In this document: one piece after another, positions 19,401 through 29,640 of the stretch
Layout: the number at the start of each line of letters is the position of its first letter
Numbering within the stretch: the stretch's first letter is position 1
DNA from: Gaiellasilicea sp963791905
GTDB taxonomy: Bacteria; Actinomycetota; Thermoleophilia; Gaiellales; Gaiellaceae
DNA: 64,000 nucleotides
Assembly: GCA_963791905.1 (NCBI GenBank)
Contig: CAWBTX010000004.1
Span: 372,001-436,000 of the forward strand
Reading direction: 5' to 3'
Notes under the pieces: model-generated
Database searches by the model: none
The model's input: the letters and a program-made list of their open reading frames with translations, nothing else
Told to the model about the DNA's origin: nothing
Program-made: the position numbers and the translations under genes

Positions 19401-22295
19401 GACCTCGCCGAGGGCACGTTCATCCTCGCCCTGACGACGGAGGAGCGTGCGCTCGAGGCCGGGCTGCAGATCCATGGGTTCGTCGCCGAAGCGCCCTCGG
19501 CCGACGGCGTCACCACGGTCGACTGCGGCGCCTCCGCCGACGGCCCGCACTATCTCGGCGCCGAGGGAGCGCTCGCGCTGCTGCGCGCTCTGCACGCGGG
19601 CGGCGAGACCGTCGTCACCTGCGCCGACCCGCGGCTCGGGTCGCCGGCGACCGTCACCGTCACGGCCGGCGAGGGGGAGCAGCCCGCGCAGGCGACGATG
19701 CCCGCGCAGTTCCTCGCGCTCGACGGGCTCGAGCTCGAGCGCCAGGTCGCCTCGCTCGCGCCCTTCTCGCTGGAGAGCGTCCGGCCGCAGCTCGACTTCC
19801 TCCCGCCGAATACCGTCGTCGTCACCGACCGGTCCGAGTTGCTGGAGCCGCTCGGCGACCGCCTCGGCGAGACGCTCGTCCTCTCGACGGCGCAGGCGCT
19901 CACGCCGGAAGCCGTTGCCGAGTCGATCGCGGCCTGGGGCCTTCCTGTGGACCACATCCGCGTCGTGGCCGACCTCGGCGCATCGGCGCCCGCGCCGGCG
20001 TGCCTGTGGGAGGAGCCGAAGTCCCTCGTCGCTCTCCACGACCTCACGTTTCTGACGCTGCAAGTCGCGTTCGACCGCCTCGCCGAGGAGGGCACCTCAC
20101 TTCTCGGGCTGTTCCTCGACGCGGTGCCCGACGGGGTCCTGCACCCGCTCGGCGGGCTCTTCTCGGGCCTGCTCAAGAGCTGCGCGCTCGAGCTGCCGAA
20201 GTGCCTCGTCCACGGTGTCTTCACGAGCGAGCGCGACTTCGCCGCGGGCGTACGCCAGGCCGAGACGGAGACCACCGCGAACCACTTCCTGCCGCTGACC
20301 GTCTACGACGGCGGCGTGCGCAAGACGACCTTCGTCGAGGCGATCCCCGGCAACCTCCCGGCGGACTCCGCGCCGCGGATCGACGCGTCGTCGGTCGTGC
20401 TCGCGGTCGGCGGCGCGCGCGGGATCACCGCGGAGCTGATGAAGTCCGTCGCGGAGCACTTCCGGCCGCGGTTGTACCTGCTCGCGACGACACGCCTCGA
20501 CGCATACCCGCCCGAGGTGTTCGAGGCCTCCGACGAGGAGTTCGCCGGCCGGCGCGCCGAGTACATCCGCACCGAGCGCGCGGCGCACCCGGACAAGAAC
20601 CCCGGGCAGCTGAACCGCGAGTTCGACCGCATGGTCGCTGCGCGCGACGCGAAGGCCAATCTCGACGAGATGTCACGGCACTGCGGAGCCGACCGCGTGA
20701 CGTACGTCGCCGCGGACGTCATGGACACCGACGCGCTCGCGGCCGCGATCGATGGGATCCTGGCGGCCGAGGGCAGGATCGACCTCGTCGTCAACGCGCC
20801 GGGGATCAACCGCGCCGCGTCGATCCCGCAGAAGAGCTTCGCCGACTTCCGCGCGGTGCGCGATCTGAAGCTCCGCGCCTACCAGAACCTCAAGCGCGCG
20901 CTGCGCGAGAGCCCGCCACGCATGTGGTGCAACTTCGGCTCGTTCATCGGCTTCACCGGCCAGCTCGGCGAGACCGATTACGCCTCCGCGAACGACATGC
21001 TCGCGACCGGCGCCGCCTACAGCAGCGGCCCGCTCGGCCGCGACGAGTTCACGATCGGCTGGACGCTGTGGCGCGACGTCGGCATGGGGTCGAACCCAAT
21101 CATGAAGGACTTCCTCGAGAAGTCCGGGCTCTTCACGAGCATGACCACGGACGAGGGCATCCACCACTTCGTCCGCGAGCTCAACCTTTCCCGGCACGAT
21201 CCGGTGGTCGTCCAGTTTGGCGACGCGGAGCGGGAGGCCGTCGAGGCGTACCGCCCCGGGTTCTTCGAGGCGTCCGCGCGCGCCCTCGCCGGGAGGGACG
21301 AGGCCGCGCAGGACGAGAGTCCCGGCTTCTACCTTGGCCGCGTCGTCCGCCGGAGCCGGGAGGAGGCGCTCTTCGAGCGCGTCTTCGACCTCGACACCGA
21401 CGGGTACCTCGACGCGCACGTCGTCAACGGCTTCCCGACGCTACCGGGCACGTTCGTCACCGAGGTCGGGGCGGAGGCAGGTGCGTACCTGTTCCCGGAC
21501 CTGCACGTGGTCGCGCTCGAGGACGCCCGCTTCCACCACTTCCTCCGCGTCTACGGATCGGACAAGCCGATGCCGAAGCGCGTCGAGGCAAAGGTGCTCG
21601 AGCAGGACGACGACCACGCGGTCGTGCGCGTCCGCATCCTCACCGACGTGATCGCGCCGAACGGCACCGTCCTCACCCGCGACAAGCTCCACCACGAGAT
21701 CACCGCGGTGATGGCCCGCGAGTACCCGCCGGCGCCGGTCTGGGAGCCGTGGCCCGCCGACGGCGAGGTCGCGGTCCCGGATCCGTACCACCTGCCCGGC
21801 GCGCCGGTGCTCCTCACCGGCCCGCTCGTGTCGACGACCGACACGCGCTCGAACCCGCAGGGCAAACGGGCGCGGTACAGCTCGAACATCGCGCGGGACG
21901 ATCCCGCGTTCTCGCGCTTCGTCGCCCCGAGCGTGCTGCTCGACGGGCTCGCGCGCGTCGCCGTGCTCGAGTTCGTCGACGGGCGCTACATCCCGCTCGC
22001 CGCACCGTCGAGCATCCGGCGGATCGACCTCTACGAGCCCGGCAACGACATCGAGCTCGCGCAGCGCCACGACGCGATCGAGCTCTACGTCACGCCGAAG
22101 CAGATGACGCTCGAGGACCCGAGCGCGCCGAACCGGTTCGTGGCGGTGCGCCCCGACGGCCGGATGGTGCTCCAGATGAAGGGCGTCGTCGGGATCATCC
22201 TCGGCTACGTCCACCACGAGACCGGCGCGTACGTCGCGCGCGAGGAGGCGGAGCGCGCGAGCACCGCGGACGCGACGGCCGCGGCCGGCGTATGA
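16456..22295 (+). CDS. Multidomain PUFA/PKS-like synthase: SDR(ER-type)-KS-CLF-like-KR-DH
   Basis: About 1,945 residues after correcting breaks near 18705 and 18953. Domains: 1-255 SDR with GGGKGVGK and Tyr153-x6-Lys160, the spacing of enoyl-ACP reductases FabL/FabI; 256-285 Pro/Glu linker; about 286-745 ketosynthase with Cys490 (DTACSSSL), His624 (HATGTPAGD) and His660 (SLIGHTGWAAGA); about 755-1180 a second KS-like domain whose active-site Cys is Gly (VDTGVSSALAAV, codon 19260), like a chain-length factor; about 1310-1610 a PfaA-type ketoreductase (GGARGITAE, GETDYASAND); 1640-1945 a double-hotdog dehydratase with HVVNGFPTLPG and LLDGL. It can in principle elongate and fully or partly reduce an acyl chain. 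No thioesterase is visible. Stop overlaps the P450 start. Confidence 0.85.
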
Positions 22296-23666
22296 CGGAC
22301 GTCGCCACCGCCCCGCCCGCGGCCAAGCGCACCGCGCCGGGCCCGCGCGGCAACCTCGTGATGGGGAACCTCGCGGCGTTCCGTGAGGACGCGATCAAGA
22401 TGCTGATGGAGTGCCAGCAGGAGTACGGCGACGTCGTGCGCCAGCGCCTCGGCCCGTACCTCGTGCACTCCGTAACGCATCCCGAGGGCGTGCGACACGT
22501 GCTCCAGGGCAACTACAAGAACTACTCGCGCGGGAAGTTCTACGAGAACTTCAAGCTCTTCTTCGGCGAGGGCCTGCTGACCACCGACGGCGAGTACTGG
22601 CTGCGGCACCGGCGCATGGCCCAGCCGCTCTTCCACCGCAAGGTGGTGGACGGGTGCACGGACACCGCGGCCGCGTCGATCGGCGCGATGCTCGACCGCT
22701 GGGATGCAGGGCTGGAGCGGGGCGAGCCGGTCGAGCTCGTCGGCGAGATGATGCACGTGAGCCTGAGCATCCTCGGCCGCGTCGTCTTCAACATGGACTT
22801 CAGCGGCTACTCGGACGTGATCTCGCCGTCCGTGCTCGTCGGGCTGAAGACGATGATGCCGCAGGGGAACCTCAACGACTTCGTTCCGCGCTGGGTGCCG
22901 ACGCCCTACAACCGGCGGCTGTCCCACGCGCAGAACAGCCTGCGGGACGTCATGACCACGGTGATCAAGCAGCACGAGGTCGGAGGCGACGGGACGATCG
23001 ACCTCATCACCCTGCTGCAGTCCGCGAAGGACACGGAGACTGGCCTCGGCCTGACCGACCAGGAGCTCCACGACGAGGTGATGACGATCTTCATGGCGGG
23101 CCACGAGACGACGGGCAACGGCATGGCCTGGGCGATCTACGCGGTCGGCGAACACCCCGAGGTGCGGGAACGCCTGGAGGCCGAGGTCGACGAGGTCCTC
23201 GGTGGGCGGCCGCCGACGCTCGACGACCTGTCGAACCTGACGTACACGAAGATGGTGGTCGACGAGGTCGCTGCGCATGTACCCGCCGATCTGGGGCTAC
23301 ACGCGAGACCCGATCGCCGACGACGAGATCGACGGCTACCACATCCCCGCCGGCTCGACGATCTTCCTCTCGCCGTACGTCACGCAGCGCCACCCGTCCG
23401 TGTGGGACGATCCGGAGCGGTTCGATCCGGAGCGCTTCGCGCCGGGGCGGGCCGAGAGCTACCCGCCGTTCTCGTACTTCCCGTTCGGCGGCGGCTCGCG
23501 CAAGTGCATCGGGTTCCACCTCGCGCTGCTGCAGATGCAGCTGGTGACGGCGATGGTCGCCCAGCGCTTCCGCGTGCAGAAGGTGCCGGGGCACCCGATC
23601 GAGTACGGCCGGATGGTCGCGCTGCGGCCCGTGCACGGGATCCGCGCCACGCTCCAGCCGCGGTAG
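22292..23666 (+). CDS. Cytochrome P450 in the lipid/polyketide operon
   Basis: About 458 residues. P450 hallmarks: WLRHRRMAQPLFH (C helix), I-helix AGHETTG, ExxR in the K helix (restored as EVLRMYPPIW when one G near 23271 is removed), PERFDPERF, and heme loop FPFGGGSRKCIGFHLAL with Cys at 23505-23507. The style resembles CYP102/CYP110-like fatty-acid hydroxylases, so oxidation of the operon's acyl product is likely (inference). The ATG overlaps the preceding stop (ATGA at 22292-22295), showing translational coupling to the megasynthase. A redox partner gene is not present in the window. Confidence 0.9.
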
Positions 23667-23672
23667 GGCTGA

Positions 23673-25998
23673 GTGGCGAGAACGCAGGCGGTCAGCACGC
23701 CCGCCGTGCCCCGCGTCGTCTACCCCGAGGACGGCTCGGTTCAGCCCGTGCGGCGGCTCGTGTGGCATGCCGTCCCCGCGCCTCCGCTCGGCGCGCGGCG
23801 GCTCGACAGGCTCGTAGGCCGGCGGGTGCTCGTGCTCGGAGACGGCGCGGCGGCGGCCTCGATCCGCCGCCGTCTCGCGGAGCACGGGGCGGAGATCGTC
23901 GACGGCCCGCCCGCCGACGGCGTGATCGACCTCAACGTCGAAGACGGGGACGAGTGGCGCGAGCCGCTGCGGCGCACGGTCTCGGTGCTGCAGGCGCTCT
24001 ACGAGGAATGGATCGGCGAGACAGACTGCTTGCGGCGCTTCTACGTCGCGGTGACGTCGCTCGGCGGCACGGTCGGCTGCGGCGACGGCGAGATCGAGCA
24101 GCCGCTCGGCGGCATCTGGGTCGGCCTGGCGAAGACGCTCCCGCGCGAGCTGCCGAACTGCAACGTGCGCGTGCTCGACCTCGCGCCGGGCGACCGCGAC
24201 GACCTGGAGGAGCGCCTCCTCGACGAGCTCTACCAGTGGGGTCTCTTCGAGATCGGGTATCGCGACGGCCGCCGCCTCATGGTCGCGGGACGGGCGGAGG
24301 ACGCGCCGCCGCCGCGGGTCGGCCTCGGCGAGGAGGACACGATCCTCGTCACAGGCGGCTCGCGCGGCATCGGCTTCGCGCTCGCGCGCGGGCTCGCCGG
24401 CGAGTTCGGCTGCCGCGTCGTCGTCACCGGCCGCAGCCCGCTGCCGGCGGACGAGCCGTGGCTCCGGCTCGACGAGGCGGAGTACAAGGCCTACGAGACC
24501 TCCGTTCTGAAGGCGCCGCCCGACGGGCAGACGGTCGCCGAGGCCCGTCGGGGGCTCGAGCGGCTCCGCCAGCTCCGCGAGCTGACGGCGAACCTCGAAG
24601 CCGCGCACGCCGACGGCCTGCCTATCGAGTACGCGGCCTGCGACTTCACCGACGCGGGGCAGCTGCGCGCGCTGCTCGAGTCGATCGGGCCGGGCCTGAC
24701 GGGCGTCGTGCACAACGCGAGCGTGAGCGCCCCCACCCGGCTGCCGGGGAAGAGCTCGGACGCGTTCCTGGCGACCGTCGAGACGAAGGTCGGCGTCTTT
24801 CTCGACCTCTTCGAAGCGGTCTCGGACCGCCCGCTGAAGTTCTTCTGCAACGTCGGCTCGCTCGTCGGCCGCTGGGGCGGGATGATCGGCGAGATCGACT
24901 ACGCGGCCGCGAATGCGGGGCTCTCGATCGCCGGCGCGTGGGCCGCCGCGCGTGCGCCGTTCCCGGTGCAGACGGTTTGCTGGCCGACCTGGGAGCGGCT
25001 CGGCGGGATGATCAAGAACTTCGACGTGACGCTCAGCTACATGTCGGCGCTCGACGTCGACGAGGGCGTGTACCGCTGGAAGCGCGAGCTTCTCGGCGCC
25101 GAATCCGGTGAGGCGGTATTCGTCGGCCGGGTCGGAAAGGCGCTCTTCCCGGCGCACGTGAAGGGCTTCCCGCCGAGCCCGGACCTGCCGAACATCGGCG
25201 AGCTCTACACGTACTTCCACTACCTCGGCGAGGCGCGGAGCTTCCGGCCGTTCCAGTCGATCGAGTCCGCGAGCACGCTGCGGGCGGACGTGGCGCCGGC
25301 GCTGCAGGACGTGCGCGTCGGCGGCGAGCCGGCGCTGCCGGTGAGCGTGCTGCTCGAGTACGCCCTTTCGGTGGGGGACTGGGTGCAGCCCGAGCCGCCG
25401 GCGCAGCTCCATTGGCGTGGACTGCGCGACCTGGAGGTGGAGCTCGAGGCGCTGGCCTGCTCGGGCGGCGGGCTCGTGCTCGTGAAGCGCGGCTCCGGTG
25501 GGTGGCGCGGCGAGGAGTGGGTGGTGGACGTCGAGCTCGAGGTCGAGCCCCGGCGTTCCCTCGCGAAGGTCGCGCTTGTCTACTCGCGCGAGCCCCCGCC
25601 GGAGGGACGCGAGGTGCCGTTCGAGGTGACGGGCGAGCGCGAGACACTCGCGCCGCGACCGCCACTCACGTGGCGGGGCTTCGTCTACCGCGCGCCGCAG
25701 TGGCGCAGGGCTGCGGACGGCGCGCTCGTCGGCCTGCGCGCGGACGGTCGAGCCGGCCGACGTCTGGGCGACCCCGTTCGTGCCGGAGGCGCGCCTCCCC
25801 GCCGCCGAGCTCGAGAGCATCCTGAGGGCGCAGCTCTCCCTCTCCCGGTCGGCGGCGGGGACGCTCCGCCTGGCCTCGCTCGAGCGCTTCGCGTCGGACG
25901 CGCCGTCCGGGGCGGTCGTCGGGGAGGACGGCGAGTGGTCGGTGCTCGACGGGGCGGCGAGAGTCGTGGTGCAGCTCGCCGGCCTCGCCTACCTGTGA
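23673..25998 (+). CDS. PKS-type ketoreductase fused to a degenerate dehydratase
   Basis: About 775 residues, GTG start 6 bp after the P450 stop. Residues ~50-230 form a structural half-KR with GGTVGCGDGEIEQPLGGI; ~225-470 a catalytic KR with ILVTGGSRGIGFAL and YAAANAG; ~500-775 a hotdog domain preceded by LPNIGELYTYFHYLGE. In that domain the dehydratase motif H-x3-G-x4-P reads LQDVRVGGEPALPVSVLLEY, with Val in place of the catalytic His, and the second-half Asp is replaced by Glu (LESILRAQ). So the dehydratase is probably structural or substrate-binding only. One break near 25740. It would supply a second beta-keto reduction in trans. Confidence 0.8.
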
Positions 25999-26652
25999 TG
26001 GAGCTCGGCGACTCCGAGGCCCACGTCTGGCTCGTCCCGCTCGATCTCTCGAGGGCCCGCCCGAGCCTGCTCACGCCGGACGAGCAGGAACGTGCAGGCC
26101 GCTATCGCGCAGCCGACGCGCGCGACCGGTTCGTCGCCGCCCGGGCGGCCCTGCGCGAGATCCTCGGCCGCTACACAGGGCTGCCGCCGGAGCGCCTGCG
26201 GTTCGACTACCCGTGCGCATGCGGCCGCGCCGACTGCGAGCCGTCGCAACGGAAGCCGCGCCTCGCGCCCGAGACAGTCCGCTTCAACATCTCGCACACG
26301 GACGGCCTGGCGCTCGTCGCGGTTGCTCGAGAGCGCGAGGTCGGGGTCGACGTGGAAGAGATTCGCCCGGGAATCGAGCTCGCGTCGGTCGCCCGGCACG
26401 TCCTCGGCGCGGACGAGCGCGGAAGCGCTCGCTGCGCTGCCCGAGCGTGAACGGCTCGACGCCTTCTACGGCCGCTGGACGCGGCGGGAGGCCCATGCGA
26501 AGGCGCGGGGCGACGGCCTTGCCCCGCCTGGCGAGCGCGAAGGAGAGGGCGGCCCATGGTGGCTCACCGACCTCACGCCGCCGCCGGGCTACCGCGCGGC
26601 GCTCGCCGTCGAGGGAGGCGAGTGCGCCGTGGTGACCCGCTCGTGGCCGTGA
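25998..26652 (+). CDS. Sfp-type 4'-phosphopantetheinyl transferase
   Basis: About 218 residues; ATG shares a base with the preceding stop (TGATG). Motifs of the family: PRLAPETVRFNISHTDGLAL, GVDVEEIRPG with the Mg2+-binding Asp/Glu, and, after a break near 26425, FYGRWTRREAHAKARGDGL equivalent to the WxxKEA motif (Arg in place of Lys). It transfers phosphopantetheine from CoA to carrier proteins; its place in the operon says it activates the ACP of the gene at 14964. The internal CACGRADCEP stretch is a common feature of actinobacterial members. Confidence 0.9.
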
Positions 26653-27485
26653 CCGAGAACCCGGTCTCGCTGACGGCGTACTGGACGCTCGCCATCCGCG
26701 ACCGCGACGCGCGAAGCGAGCGCCCGATTGCGGCGGACACGTTCGCGCACCGCCTCATGGACGCCCGGGCCCGGGGGATCGCAGAGCAGTTCAGCACGCT
26801 GAAGAGGCCGAACATGACGCTGCCGGTGCGGCACCGATTGATCGACGACCGCCTCGCTGCCGAGCTGGCGCGGGACCCCGAGTTGCGCGTCGTCGTGATC
26901 GGCGCCGGCTTCGACACGCGAGCGTTTCGTCTCGGCGGCGGCCGCTGGCTCGAGCTCGACGAGCCGGCGGTGATCGCGAGGAAGGACGCGGCCCTGCCGG
27001 CCGCGGAGGCCCAGAACGAGCTCGTGCGGATCCCGATCCGCTTCGGCGAGGAGTCGCTGGAGGAGAAGCTCGCACCCTACGCCGCCGAGGAGCGAATCGC
27101 CGTCGTCCTCGAAGGCATCCTGAACTACCTGGGCGAGGAGCAGACGCGCGAGCTGCTCGCTGTCCTCAAGAGGCTCTTCCCGCGGCACGTCGTGCTGGCC
27201 GACATGCTCGGCCGCAGGTTCATCGCGATCTACTCGCGCGCCCTGGTGAAGCGCCTGAGGAGCCTGGGCATCGAGTTCGCGGCGGCGTCGGAGAGCCCGG
27301 AGCCGCTCTTCCACGCCGCCGGCTACCGAACGGCGACGAGAGACTCGATCTTCCAGCGGGCGAACGAACTCGGAGCCGCAGGCGCGCTGCCGCCGTTGGC
27401 AGTCCGGTTCCTGCCGAGCCTCCGAGACGGCTACTGCGTCTGGTCGTTCGAGTACGAGCGGGAGCGTCAACGGCGTCGTCCCTGA
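26649..27485 (+). CDS. Class I SAM-dependent O-methyltransferase (PpM1/TcmP-like, COG3315)
   Basis: 278 residues from GTG 26649, overlapping the transferase stop (GTGA). Core motifs: LRVVVIGAGFDTRAFR (SAM-binding loop), WLELDEPAVIARK, and VVLEGILNYLGEE, the signature of the leucine-carboxyl/TcmP family found in polyketide clusters. It would methylate a carboxyl or hydroxyl of the operon product; carboxyl methylation could also be a route to an ester end group. It is the last gene of the operon; its 3' end overlaps the convergent SnoaL-like gene by 19 bp. Confidence 0.85.
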   Translation: MTENPVSLTAYWTLAIRDRDARSERPIAADTFAHRLMDARARGIAEQFSTLKRPNMTLPVRHRLIDDRLAAELARDPELRVVVIGAGFDTRAFRLGGGRWLELDEPAVIARKDAALPAAEAQNELVRIPIRFGEESLEEKLAPYAAEERIAVVLEGILNYLGEEQTRELLAVLKRLFPRHVVLADMLGRRFIAIYSRALVKRLRSLGIEFAAASESPEPLFHAAGYRTATRDSIFQRANELGAAGALPPLAVRFLPSLRDGYCVWSFEYERERQRRRP

Positions 27486-27983
27486 ACGAGCCAAACCCCC
27501 AACGAGTCCGCCCGAGCAGTGAGGAAAGCCACGGGCCGAGTCATCGCGGCGAGCAGGAGCGCCCGGACCCGCCCCCGCCGAGCCGCAAGCCGAGGCGTGA
27601 GCTGAGCGGTGAGGGCAGTCAGCCCGGGCAGCGGCCGAAAGAACATCGTCATCTCGGCAACACGAGCGCCGTCGTCGAGCCGAACGAGTATCGCCCCCTC
27701 CAGTGGCTGACGGCCCACACGCGCCCGGTAGAAGAGAGCGCGCGTCGCCGCACCGCCGAGATCCTCGAAGTACTCGATGTCCTCGAGCAAGTTCGAACAC
27801 CACGCGCAACACGTCGGCAACGTCGTCGAACCCATCGAAGCGAGCCAGAAAGCTGATGGGCGACCGCAAACGCACGTCCGGCGCGAGCGTCTCGAGAAAC
27901 GCATCCAGGTCGAGCCGTTCCCCCGCGTCGCGAAACCGCTCGCTCGTCGCCTCGGCGGCCGCGAGAGCTGCTTCCTCCTCCAC
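27467..27983 (-). CDS. SnoaL/NTF2-like protein
   Basis: GTG at 27983; joined across a break near 27790 it is about 172 residues. The N-terminal helix and LDLDAFLETLAPDVRLRSPI match the SnoaL-like start, followed by FEDLGGAATRALFYRARVG and a long C-terminal basic tail (LTPRLAARRGRVRALLLAAM) beyond the usual domain. The fold occurs in cyclases, isomerases and in stand-alone proteins of unknown role. It faces the operon and overlaps its last gene, so it is not part of it. Function unassigned. Confidence 0.6.
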
Positions 27984-28009
27984 GTGTCGAGTCTCCCAGA
28001 TCGCGCCGG

Positions 28010-28041
28010 GAGGGCGTCGCGCCGGAAGGCGCGACGCCCTC
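28010..28041 (-). terminator. Perfect 14-bp stem-loop between two leftward genes
   Basis: Arms 28010-28023 and 28028-28041 are perfectly complementary and enclose a 4-nt loop (GGAA). It lies 14 bp past the stop of the leftward gene ending at 28055 and before the GTG at 27983. There is no T-run after the stem on either strand, so it may be a GC-rich intrinsic terminator without U-tract or an mRNA-stabilising hairpin. Confidence 0.55.
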
Positions 28042-28054
28042 GCTGATGGAGTCG

Positions 28055-28577
28055 CTACGGCAGGTCCGGAATGGGCTCGACGTGCATCCGCCGGCCGGCC
28101 ACGGTCGAGCGGCCGCCGCCGATCGACATTGCCGCTCAGGTCGCGCACGGTGTTGATCCCGACACCCACGTAGGTCTCGCCGTCCGGCGACACGCGTCGG
28201 TTCGCGTTCACCGTGATGGAGCCGATGTGGTCACCGGCCGGGCTGAACCTGTGCATGACCATCGTCGTCGCATAGGTGCGGTTGCCGATGTACCGCCAGA
28301 CGCCGTACCCCGGGCTGCGGAAGAGCGAGTCGCTGCCGCTCTCGATCATCGTCTGGTCGCTCGAGAACGTGTGCAGCGAGGTGAGCGGCGGCAGCGGGCC
28401 GCGGCTCACCGTCGCCTGCCACGTGCCGACGATCTCGTTCCGGCCGAACTGGTCGCCGAACGGCGGCCCCGGCGTACGAGCGCCCTCGCCGTCCGACGCC
28501 GAGATCGTCCCGACGCCGATGAGAGCGCCGAGCACGATCACGAGAACCGCGCCGAGCCAGAGTCTCTTGCTGTTCAT
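28055..28577 (-). CDS. Secreted lipocalin-like protein of unknown function
   Basis: ATG at 28577; signal peptide LWLGAVLVIVLGALIGVGT. The mature protein has a GRNEIVGTWQATVSRG motif and a regular series of strands (LHTFSSDQTMIES, YGVWRYIGNRTYATTMVM, DHIGSITVNANRRVSPDG), like a small calycin/lipocalin-type barrel. A break near 28115 changes the tail; corrected it ends RRMHVEPIPDLP, about 173 residues. It lies 32 bp downstream of the secreted propeller gene on the same strand, so the pair is probably co-transcribed. No recognised family name. Confidence 0.6.
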
Positions 28578-28609
28578 CTCTACTCCTTCCTTCGTTGGTT
28601 GGCGCCGCG

Positions 28610-29542
28610 TCATTGCGAGCGCCCGTTGCGGAACCGCACGACGCGGCCCGCGGTCTGATCCGCCACCCAGATGTCGGTCGGCGGCCACGATCACCGCGCT
28701 CACGTGCCGGAGCTGCGGCAGCCTGAGCGGGCGGCCTGCGTGCGGCCGAACCTGGACGACGCTGCCCGTCCTCGCGAGCCAGAGCTCTGCTCCGCCCGCG
28801 AGCCTCGGGCCGTAGCCGTCGGTCCGGAGCCCGGCGACGGCGACGTGCTCTATCCGGCCGGCCTCGATCCGAACGAGCGAGGTGGCATGCGCCCGGCCGA
28901 CCCAGAGAGCGCCCCCGCGCGAAGGCGAGCGAGCGGGCGCCGAGAACCGGGATCTCCTGGCGGACGCTGGACGTCGCGGGGACGATCCGGCTGACGGCGT
29001 TTCCGCCCGCCGTGACCACCCAGACACCCGTCGGCGTGGCGAGGATTCCGCCCGGCCAGAGCTCTCCCGGGTAGAAGAGGATCGTGCTCGTCACTCGCCC
29101 GGTAGTCGGGTCGACCCGGAGACGGTCGAGTCGAGCTGGTTCTGCACCCACACCGAGCCGTGGCCGACAGCGACGCCGTTCGGCAGTCCGCCGACCGGGA
29201 TCTCGTTCGTGACGGTGTTCGTCTCCGGGTCGATCCGCAGCAGCCGGTCGCCGAAGACGTCGATCGCCCAGACCGCGCCGAAGCCGGCCGCGAGCCCGAT
29301 CACGGCCCCGCCGGGCTCGACCCGCGCGACGACCGCGCCCGTCTCGCGGTCGAGTCGGGCAACGCCCGTCGACGCCGAGCGACACCCACACGTCGCCCGC
29401 CGCAGTGGTCAGGCTGGACGGCGATCCTCCGACGGTCGGTCGTCGAGACGGCTCGCAGCGTCGGGCCACCGCCCGGCGCCGCTGCTGCCGCCGGCGCGAC
29501 GAGCGCCGCCGCGAGGAGCAGCAGTCGAATCGATCTGGTCAT
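28610..29542 (-). CDS. Secreted streptogramin-lyase-like (Vgb/YVTN) beta-propeller protein
   Basis: ATG at 29542 preceded by AGGAGGT at ideal spacing; signal peptide SIRLLLLAAALVAPAAAAA. Blades with the xGxGxVWVxN pattern follow: GFGAVWAIDVFGDRLLRIDP, GVAVGHGSVWVQNQLDSTV, LATPTGVWVVTAGGNAVS and a last blade TDIWVADQTAGRVVRFRN. About 310 residues, scattered over several frames by about five single-base breaks (roughly 29460-29440, 29330, 29110, 28990, 28670). The His and Glu of true virginiamycin B lyases are not confirmable, so lyase activity should not be assumed. Divergent from the SARP gene, with which it shares its propeller type. Confidence 0.65.
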
Positions 29543-29584
29543 TGTCCGTACCTCCTGTCGCGTCGGTGTCGTCTCGGCCAACCT

Positions 29585-29640
29585 GCGCCGACCGCCTGAA
29601 AAGGCGCTTAAAGACCGCCAAACTGCGCCTTAATGACCGC
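29585..29640 (+). promoter_or_regulatory. Three direct repeats with 22-23 bp period, possible SARP operator
   Basis: GACCGC occurs at 29590-29595, 29613-29618 and 29635-29640; the last two are part of an 11-bp repeat TTAAWGACCGC (29608-29618, 29630-29640), each preceded by GCGC. The period of two helical turns and the location in the divergent gap before a SARP-type gene fit the direct-repeat operators of this family. The third copy overlaps the ATG at 29633. Confidence 0.4.

Noticed and set aside
20000..25111. A 1,703-codon open frame on the plus strand
   Set aside because: Only its stretch 22292-23270 is real coding (P450). The rest is an Arg/Gly/Pro-rich shadow of the megasynthase and KR genes produced by high GC.
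28610..29542. Virginiamycin B lyase (antibiotic resistance)
   Set aside because: Only the propeller fold is visible; the catalytic His/Glu cannot be confirmed because of frame breaks, and a secreted propeller next to propeller-type sensors fits better.
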